From positions 1,426,001 through 1,490,000 of the forward strand of contig NZ_CP176502.1 in assembly GCF_046267875.1 (NCBI RefSeq): a stretch of 64,000 bases of DNA, read 5' to 3'. Position 1 is the stretch's first letter; each line of letters starts with the position of its first letter. Made by a program: the position numbers and the translations under genes. This document shows, one piece after another, positions 59,024-64,000 of the stretch. Source of the DNA: Mannheimia glucosida. Its GTDB lineage: Bacteria > Pseudomonadota > Gammaproteobacteria > Enterobacterales > Pasteurellaceae. Under the pieces are notes generated by a model. It saw only the letters and a program-made list of their open reading frames with translations, made no database searches and was not told the origin of the DNA.

Positions 59024-59096
59024 CCCTTGGGGATACACTGTATCCCCATTGGGGGCATAGTGTATCCCTGTTCTTTTTAATTGAATGGAGTATATT
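59024..59096 (+). promoter_or_regulatory. Leader L6: switch-like RNA before the second small membrane gene
   Basis: Hairpin GGGGATAC-ACT-GTATCCCC (59029-59047) inside CCC/GGG. A GGGATACACT (59030-59039) is the exact complement of B AGTGTATCCC (59059-59068). B can also pair, with G-U pairs and one mismatch, with C GGAGTATATTGT (59087-59098), covering both Shine-Dalgarno and start codon. Confidence 0.75.
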
Positions 59097-59333
59097 GTGT
59101 TTAACTTATTTAAACGTCCTTATTCGAAAGAAGACTTTGAGGATTGGTCAAAGTTTTGTTATGATTTGGCAAAAGTATCTGTTTCAGGTTCACTTGTGAC
59201 CTGTTTTACAGGAGATTACGGTATAACTCAACGTGTTTTTTATGTTATCGCTTTGCTTTTTATTACTTATATATTAGGTCTAGCTGCTAGGAAATTTCGT
59301 TTAGTTTCTTGTAATGTAAAAAAAGGAGAGTAA
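59097..59333 (+). CDS. Small two-helix membrane protein, paralogue B1
   Basis: I choose the GTG at 59097 because GGAG (59087-59090) stands 6 bp before it, matching the layout after the other leaders; the in-frame ATG at 59085 overlaps that Shine-Dalgarno. The 78-residue product (FNLFKRPYSKEDFEDWSKFC, then YDLAKVSVSGSLVTCFTG) parallels paralogue A1 at 55343: KRP, WxKxCxDLAK and two hydrophobic segments. Function unknown. Confidence 0.72.
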   Translation: MFNLFKRPYSKEDFEDWSKFCYDLAKVSVSGSLVTCFTGDYGITQRVFYVIALLFITYILGLAARKFRLVSCNVKKGE

Positions 59334-59334
59334 T

Positions 59335-59436
59335 ATGTTTGCTTCTATTATGCTTGTCGTAACAATCATTGGATTGCTTTACCTTAATGTAAAACTGGAC
59401 AAAATGATTAAAGATGGTTCATACGCTGAAAAGTGA
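59335..59436 (+). CDS. 33-residue single-helix membrane peptide, paralogue B2
   Basis: ATG 59335, one base after the previous stop and preceded by AAAGGAGAG, encodes MFASIMLVVTIIGLLYLNVK with the tail LDKMIKDGSYAEK. Like A2 (55597-55704) it is a single membrane helix with a charged end, directly after the same kind of partner gene. Unrecognised. Confidence 0.65.
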   Translation: MFASIMLVVTIIGLLYLNVKLDKMIKDGSYAEK

Positions 59437-59472
59437 TAAAACCTGATAATTGACATCGAGAGTCATTTCATC

Positions 59473-59506
59473 AACCCCATTGCAGCCAGTCTGTAATGGG
59501 GTTTTT
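59473..59506 (+). terminator. Terminator closing the accessory block
   Basis: AACCCCATT pairs with AATGGGGTT around a 13-nt loop, followed by TTTTA. The remaining stretch to the next gene (59507-59656) is AT-rich, with no other recognisable element than the pilL2 ribosome-binding site TAGGAG. Confidence 0.85.
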
Positions 59507-59656
59507 ATATTGATAGTACTAGGATAATCGTATAACGGCGATGAAAATTAGTCGCAGAGAGAAAATGCTAAAAAATTGAATTTCGAATAAATATAGATTT
59601 CATAACCTAAACTCATAAAAATGCTGAATGTTTATTTTCACTTGTAGGAGTTTAAA

Positions 59657-60355
59657 ATGATTAGAAAATTCAGCATGTTTGCACTTCTCTCTTTATTATT
59701 GGCTGCTTGCACTCATCAACATAAATCGACTGAGAGCGAAAAAAATTGGGAACATAGGACACCAAAGGCTGAGGCAGAGTTGCCATCTACTAACCAAGAA
59801 TCTGAAACAGGCTGGGTTCCTGTTGGTAATCAGGTTGAAAATAATATGAACTCTCCCATTGCTTCTGCTAATACAGCAGAAGTAAAACCGCTTATTCAGC
59901 ATCGAGTGGTGAAAGATGACATCTATACGGCTGCTATAGAAACTCACCCTGAAGTTGTGCGTTATGACCGCTATTTATTAGTAGATAGTGAGCCACAAGA
60001 TGGGCAGAAGTATCTGTTAGAACAAATGGTTACCATCAATATGAAAGGAAGTGGTTTAAGCGTTGAAAGTGGCATGTGGAATACATTAAGTGGCACAGGT
60101 TATACGCTATGTTCACCAATTAATCAGGCTGTCTCGGCATTGTTCCGATTACAGCTACCAAAAGTGCATTATAAATTTGGTCCTGTTCGGTTGCGTGATG
60201 CGTTGCAAATGTTGGCCGGTGAAGCATACGAATTAACAGTCAATGATGCACTACGTCAAATTTGTTATGTGCCTAGAGTGGGGGATGTCCCGACTAAAGC
60301 GACACCTAAAACGGTGGTGGCTGCTGATTTAGTCGTCTCAGAGGGAGGGGAATAA
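59657..60355 (+). CDS. PilL2-type lipoprotein of the ICE
   Basis: A 232-residue lipoprotein (MIRKFSMFALLSLLLAACTH; lipobox LAAC, Cys18) matching the PilL N-terminal domain found at the start of the GI-type (MPF-G) secretion module. After a disordered Ser/Glu/Asn-rich stretch, the conserved part reads VVRYDRYLLVDSEPQDGQKY, SGLSVESGMWNTLSGTGYTL and FGPVRLRDALQMLAGEAYEL, a TcpQ/STN-like periplasmic fold. It is the first gene of the transfer operon. Confidence 0.85.
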   Translation: MIRKFSMFALLSLLLAACTHQHKSTESEKNWEHRTPKAEAELPSTNQESETGWVPVGNQVENNMNSPIASANTAEVKPLIQHRVVKDDIYTAAIETHPEVVRYDRYLLVDSEPQDGQKYLLEQMVTINMKGSGLSVESGMWNTLSGTGYTLCSPINQAVSALFRLQLPKVHYKFGPVRLRDALQMLAGEAYELTVNDALRQICYVPRVGDVPTKATPKTVVAADLVVSEGGE

Positions 60356-60568
60356 ATGGCTAAATGAATTTCAAGTAAAGAACAATAGCCTAAGAAAAGT
60401 GGTTTGTATCTCACGTTAGTTGGAATGCACACAGGCAATTATTTTCAGTATGAATTGAATGAGTTTGATGTTGCTGAACAACGTTGGCTTTTTTAGAACC
60501 AAGAGAGTCTGTTCGATTTTGGCAAGCCTTACCTAGAATGCCGGAATGAATGGCATAAAACTCTCTAA
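60356..60568 (+). pseudogene. Gene remnant with several in-frame stops
   Basis: ATG 60356, overlapping the pilL2 end region, opens one frame interrupted by TGA (60365-60367), TAG and a further TAG before a final TAA at 60566-60568. Between the stops the sequence is protein-like: SGLYLTLVGMHTGNYFQYEL, NEFDVAEQRWLF, SLFDFGKPYLECRNEWHKTL. All pieces are in the same frame, which argues for a gene of about 70 codons lost by point mutation. Confidence 0.6.
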
Positions 60569-60648
60569 AATAGATTTAGACTTCTTTATTATTTTTCCTC
60601 ATTTGCTTTGGCATAGTTATTTCAATGTATTTTCTTATTGGGATAACT

Positions 60649-61416
60649 ATGTCATTCAAACCTATCAAATCATCATTTGTATTGCTATTTTGTATGTCTG
60701 CAGCAGCGTGGGCGAATCAGGCCACACAAAATACCCAAATTCAAGCAACCCTATCTCAATCTCAAATCCTGCAAAAGTCGGCGGAACAACAATCTAATCA
60801 ATCTCGCTTAACCGAAAACCGTTGGTCAGAATGGGGGTTAACCGAACAGGATTGGACTCGTTATGAGGAATTAAAAAAAGGTCCTCAAGGCGTTTGGAGT
60901 CCTAATCTTGACCCTCTCACTATGTTAGGCATTGAAGCTCGCTCGGAGAGTGAACGTAATCGCTATGCTGAGCTGTTGGCTCGTAAAGAATTTGAGCGTA
61001 ATGAAAAAATCCTTACTTTTCAGCTTGCCTACGATGCTGCGTTTAAACGTCTCTATCCGAATATTTTACCTTTTCAAGTTGATGAGCAAGGCTCGCCAAA
61101 TGATGTTCCGACATCCAGTAGTCGAATTATCTATTTCACACGTAGTGACTGTGGCGAAAAATGTATAACCGACCTGAAAAAACTCTTTGCGTATGCTGGT
61201 AGCAATCCAGTTGATATTTATCTTGTGGATAGCGAGCAGTCTGACGAGAAAATCCGTAAATGGGCTATGGACAATAACATAGATGTGGAAAAGGTACGCT
61301 CTCGCCAAATCACGCTTAATCACGACAGAGGGCTGTGGTTAAAAAATACGAACGGTAAGATTCCGGTAGCGTATCGCATTATGGGTGGAACAGAGTGGAA
61401 AAGAATAGGTTATTAA
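60649..61416 (+). CDS. TIGR03759-family conjugation protein
   Basis: A periplasmic component of the GI-type secretion system. Start at 60649 gives 255 residues with a signal peptide (MSFKPIKSSFVLLFCMSAAA, cut after WANQ region). Family hallmarks are NRWSEWGLTEQDWTRYEELK, GPQGVWSPNLDPLTMLGIEA and a C-terminal thioredoxin-like part (RIIYFTRSDCGEKCITDLKK) with a CxxxC pair. It overlaps the next gene by 22 bp. Confidence 0.87.
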   Translation: MSFKPIKSSFVLLFCMSAAAWANQATQNTQIQATLSQSQILQKSAEQQSNQSRLTENRWSEWGLTEQDWTRYEELKKGPQGVWSPNLDPLTMLGIEARSESERNRYAELLARKEFERNEKILTFQLAYDAAFKRLYPNILPFQVDEQGSPNDVPTSSSRIIYFTRSDCGEKCITDLKKLFAYAGSNPVDIYLVDSEQSDEKIRKWAMDNNIDVEKVRSRQITLNHDRGLWLKNTNGKIPVAYRIMGGTEWKRIGY

Positions 61417-62225
61417 ATACAGTTAAATATAGCTTATCCGTTATTTTTTTAACTGGAAGTATCGCTTCTAAGGCAGAACCATTTTTTGGATTTGGCAAGG
61501 AAGTTGATGGCTATATTCACCTTGCAGCTAACCAGTATCAAGTAAGTGAAGGCATGCTGCGTGGGCTTGTTAAATTTGAAAACGGTTGGACAGGCAATAT
61601 TTCGCCAACCGGAGCAACTGGTGTTGGTCAATTTACTGTGGGTACTTGGAATTGGCTAGCAGATACCTATCGAGGAAGAGAGATTGGGATGAGACCGGTA
61701 ACGAGAAATAATCGTGGAACCAGTTTTGACCCTCGTCACAATAAATACATCAATACATTGGCAACCGCATTATTGGCACGTTGGCATATTGAGCAATTCT
61801 CTGAGCGTAATATCCCAGTCAATGATGAAAATCTCTATATGGCTCACAATATTGGCTTAGATGGTTTCCATAGAGCATTATTAGGGCAATCTACTCGTAA
61901 AGACATTGAGAATATGCGTAAGAATGGGATGAAACCTTGGATGACCGTCAACGAGTTTATTTCCTACCAGAAAGGTCGTTACACCGAGCATAAATATGTT
62001 GCAAATTTCCAATTACCGCCGAATCGCTTAGCTGAGTCTGTATCAAATGGAGCGATAGTATCTGAAACAAAGCCTAAAAAGAATATTCGTTTAGTGCTTC
62101 CTGCAAAAGTTCGTTATATCGAGCCTAATGATGAATTGGCTATGCAGAAGCAGGGGCATTCGTCTAGTAGGGTTAATTGGATTGAACCAAGCTCAGGCAA
62201 TACAGTGTGGATTTCGCCTAAATAA
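61395..62225 (+). CDS. Lytic transglycosylase of the conjugation module
   Basis: A 276-residue protein, started by GTG 61395 within the previous gene, with a signal-like N terminus (SLSVIFLTGSIASKAEPFFG). The SLT-type domain shows YQVSEGMLRGLVKFENGWTG (the Glu of FENG is the likely catalytic acid), SPTGATGVGQFTVGTWNWLA and NLYMAHNIGLDGF. It should open peptidoglycan for assembly of the secretion channel. The C-terminal 60 residues are basic and probably unstructured. Confidence 0.87.
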   Translation: MEKNRLLNTVKYSLSVIFLTGSIASKAEPFFGFGKEVDGYIHLAANQYQVSEGMLRGLVKFENGWTGNISPTGATGVGQFTVGTWNWLADTYRGREIGMRPVTRNNRGTSFDPRHNKYINTLATALLARWHIEQFSERNIPVNDENLYMAHNIGLDGFHRALLGQSTRKDIENMRKNGMKPWMTVNEFISYQKGRYTEHKYVANFQLPPNRLAESVSNGAIVSETKPKKNIRLVLPAKVRYIEPNDELAMQKQGHSSSRVNWIEPSSGNTVWISPK

Positions 62226-62238
62226 CCGGGAGTCATGT

Positions 62239-63066
62239 ATGGAATATCAAGAAAAATTAGATAAACAGCAAAAATTTTGGAATAAAGCCGTAAAGCGAGA
62301 AAGGTTTGTTCAGTTAATTTTATGGAGTGCTAAGCTGATTTTCAGTTGGCTTGTGCTTTCTGTTGCTATTTATGGCGTGATTTGGATGGTGTTATTGAGT
62401 GAGGGGCGGCTTGAAGAAACACTGAATATGTTAAATAACATAGGAGAAGAGCGACAACAGCTTTTACGAGGTATAGAAGAGTGGACTTTATTACTAGGGG
62501 GCTTTTTTGTATTTGCTTTTCAGGTCGTTGTTCAATTTAACAGAGAACGATTTGGGCGAGTTCTTTTTTTGTTAGGATTGGGATGCCTTGGTGTGTCTTT
62601 AATTTCAACCTCCTATGCAGAGCTTAGAGTTATTTCCGATTTAGGGGGTGAAAGTGCGGTACGTTTCTATGAACCTATTCAGCCAGTACACACGTCCGAT
62701 GCTCCCGCTCATCCCAATGCTGTGCCTGCGACACTTAATGAAGAAAATATGTTACCAGTTGTTTCACATAAATTTTCAGTTGGTAACGTGCAACCTAGAG
62801 CATTGGACTTACCGGGTGCAGCACCGATGTTTTTATTAGGAGCAGACGATGTTTCTCGCCGTTGGCTTGCTCAAAATAAAGATAAGTTAGCCTCTATTCA
62901 TGCCATAGGGCTTGTAATTAATGTTCAGACCTTAGATGAGTTAAAGTCATTGCGGTTGATTGCTCCGGAATTGGAATTATTACCGGCTCCTGCTGATACT
63001 TTGTCTGACCGTTTAGGCTTACATCATTATCCTGTCATCATTAGTGCCGAGGGAATTTCACAATGA
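62239..63066 (+). CDS. TIGR03765-family ICE protein with added membrane N terminus
   Basis: Start at 62239 gives 275 residues. The C-terminal half is TIGR03765-like: AAPMFLLGADDVSRRWLAQN, GLVINVQTLDELKSLRLIAP and LPAPADTLSDRLGLHHYPVI. The N-terminal half has hydrophobic segments (about 27-48, 79-98, 104-122) instead of the usual simple signal peptide, so it looks like a fusion of a small membrane protein with the TIGR03765 domain. It overlaps traD by four bases (ATGA). Confidence 0.78.
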   Translation: MEYQEKLDKQQKFWNKAVKRERFVQLILWSAKLIFSWLVLSVAIYGVIWMVLLSEGRLEETLNMLNNIGEERQQLLRGIEEWTLLLGGFFVFAFQVVVQFNRERFGRVLFLLGLGCLGVSLISTSYAELRVISDLGGESAVRFYEPIQPVHTSDAPAHPNAVPATLNEENMLPVVSHKFSVGNVQPRALDLPGAAPMFLLGADDVSRRWLAQNKDKLASIHAIGLVINVQTLDELKSLRLIAPELELLPAPADTLSDRLGLHHYPVIISAEGISQ

Positions 63067-64000
63067 GTAATAAATATAACGTTGAATCGCTTTTACGTCC
63101 ACCGGTGGAATATTACACCTCCGTCGTCTCAGGTGGTGCGGCTGCACTTTGTGCGTATGCACCTTGGGCTGTGGCTATGACACCATCTGTTGGATATGGA
63201 ATGGCTGCAGGATTTGCTTATTTGGGTGTACAGCGTTTCCGAGAGGGTAAAAGAATCAGCCGATACCATAAAAACTTAAAGCGTTTACCCTATTATGCCT
63301 TAACCAGTAAAGAAATACCGGTGTTAAATAAAAACTTATTTTTAGGCAAAGGTTTTCGCTGGACACAGAAACATACGCAAAGGTTATATGATTGTTCTCT
63401 CGCCGGTAATGAAAAATATACTTCTCCTTCACCGTTGTTTCAGTGGGTTAAAGAGTATGAGAAAAATCACGAAGAGAGCTGGATTGCAAAATTAACATCA
63501 AAAGATACTGCTTGGAATCCGTTTCGCCCATTACCCCCGGTAGAAGGATTACCTCAAATTCACGGTGTAGAGTTGGATGAAGTCAATGTGACGATTCCAA
63601 CATCAAGTCGTGTAGGTCACCAGTTAGTGTTAGGTACAACTCGTGTTGGCAAGACTCGCTTGGCAGAACTCTATGTCACCCAAGATATTCACCGGGGTAA
63701 AACCTTTGATGACAGGGAGGTTGTTATTTTCTTTGACCCGAAAGGCGATGCTGATATTTTAAAACGTATGTATGCAGAAGCTAAACGTGCCGGTCGTGAA
63801 AAAGAGTTCTATTGTTTCCATCTAGGTTGGCCTGAATTATCTGCCCGTTACAATGCGGTTGGACGATTTAATAAAATTACGGAGGTTGCAAGCCGTATCT
63901 CCGGACAATTAAGTGGAGCAGGAAACTCAGCCGCATTTAAAGAGTTTGCGTGGCGATTTGTTAATATCATTGCCAGAGCATTAGTCGAGCTTGGTCGTCG
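63063..64000 (+). CDS. TraD-type conjugative coupling ATPase (truncated by window edge)
   Basis: The first 312 codons of the type IV coupling protein that links the relaxosome to the secretion channel. It starts MSNKYNVESLLRPPVEYYTS, has two N-terminal membrane segments (about 22-40 and 43-57), and the Walker A motif LVLGTTRVGKTRLAEL near residue 190, then VVIFFDPKGDADILKRM. The frame is open at the right edge. It is of the SXT/TOL-like TraD subtype used by these ICEs. Confidence 0.92.
   Translation, partial: MSNKYNVESLLRPPVEYYTSVVSGGAAALCAYAPWAVAMTPSVGYGMAAGFAYLGVQRFREGKRISRYHKNLKRLPYYALTSKEIPVLNKNLFLGKGFRWTQKHTQRLYDCSLAGNEKYTSPSPLFQWVKEYEKNHEESWIAKLTSKDTAWNPFRPLPPVEGLPQIHGVELDEVNVTIPTSSRVGHQLVLGTTRVGKTRLAELYVTQDIHRGKTFDDREVVIFFDPKGDADILKRMYAEAKRAGREKEFYCFHLGWPELSARYNAVGRFNKITEVASRISGQLSGAGNSAAFKEFAWRFVNIIARALVELGR

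Larger units (their letters stand above)
36385..64000. mobile_element. Integrative and conjugative element, left part (ICEHin1056/PFGI-1 type)
   Basis: The block begins at the 3' end of tRNA-Leu(CAA) and continues past the right edge. It contains the characteristic gene set in order: ParA, DnaB, ParB, DUF2857, STY4528, TIGR03761, DUF3158, SSB, TopB, STY4534, RadC, PilL2, TIGR03759, transglycosylase, TIGR03765 and TraD. The uptake signal so common to its left is rare here (I saw copies near 40317 and 42026, with a partial near 48680), consistent with foreign origin. Adhesin cargo and a toxin-antitoxin pair interrupt the conserved order. The integrase, the relaxase and attR are not in the window. 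Confidence 0.93.

Overview
The window is a chromosomal segment of a gamma-proteobacterium of the family Pasteurellaceae. Every housekeeping protein looks like its Haemophilus/Actinobacillus/Mannheimia counterpart, and the DNA is moderately AT-rich. The left half is studded with the 9-mer ACAAGCGGT and its complement, which is the DNA-uptake signal (USS) of the Actinobacillus pleuropneumoniae/Mannheimia/ducreyi branch rather than the H. influenzae type. The species cannot be named from this alone.

Positions 1-36384 are ordinary core genome. They hold secG with tRNA-Leu(GAG), topB, mepA, aroC-mscK-menE, divergent seqA and ybfF, cmoA, purR-dedA, a ytjA-like gene, dcd-udk, argO, mreBCD-rarA, znuB, a yafJ-like amidotransferase, xseB-ispA, ycbX, nagK-pgpB-yhbY, two lipooligosaccharide glycosyltransferases, argG, rnhA, cvpA-purF behind a near-perfect PurR operator, mltA, initiator tRNA-Met, xseA and tRNA-Leu(CAA). 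Intrinsic terminators and inverted USS pairs lie between many of these genes.

From tRNA-Leu(CAA) (36299-36384) to the right edge the window enters an integrative and conjugative element (ICE) of the ICEHin1056 / PFGI-1 / SPI-7 type. It opens with a maintenance and replication block: ParA, DnaB, ParB, DUF2857, a STY4528-type replication protein, TIGR03761, DUF3158 and SSB. A cargo block follows: a large trimeric autotransporter adhesin, a TpgA-like OmpA/SmpA lipoprotein and a TPR glycosyltransferase. Next come an ICE-type TopB, a decayed gene and a DinJ-YafQ toxin-antitoxin pair. The accessory block at 55-59.4 kb contains STY4534, DUF3560, a beta-solenoid protein, RadC and two paralogous pairs of tiny membrane proteins. 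The window ends in the start of the GI-type type IV secretion module: PilL2, TIGR03759, a lytic transglycosylase, TIGR03765 and TraD, the last cut by the edge. The integrase and the second attachment site are outside the window.

The most unusual content is in the ICE. (1) Six genes or transcription units at 55.3-59.1 kb are each preceded by a leader of the same architecture: a nested C/G-rich hairpin, then a segment B that can pair either with the first hairpin (A:B) or with the ribosome-binding region (B:C). The sequences differ among the six copies but the complementarity is kept, so they look like a family of mutually exclusive RNA switches. (2) Just upstream, 55060-55253 folds into a chain of stable hairpins, three of them with UGCG loops, behind a good promoter. 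(3) The replication block holds two repeat arrays: 42-bp repeats with 17-bp palindromes inside the replication-protein gene, and four 36-bp tandem units after it whose central palindromes alternate between two unrelated sequences. These are candidates for the ICE origin of replication or a control site.
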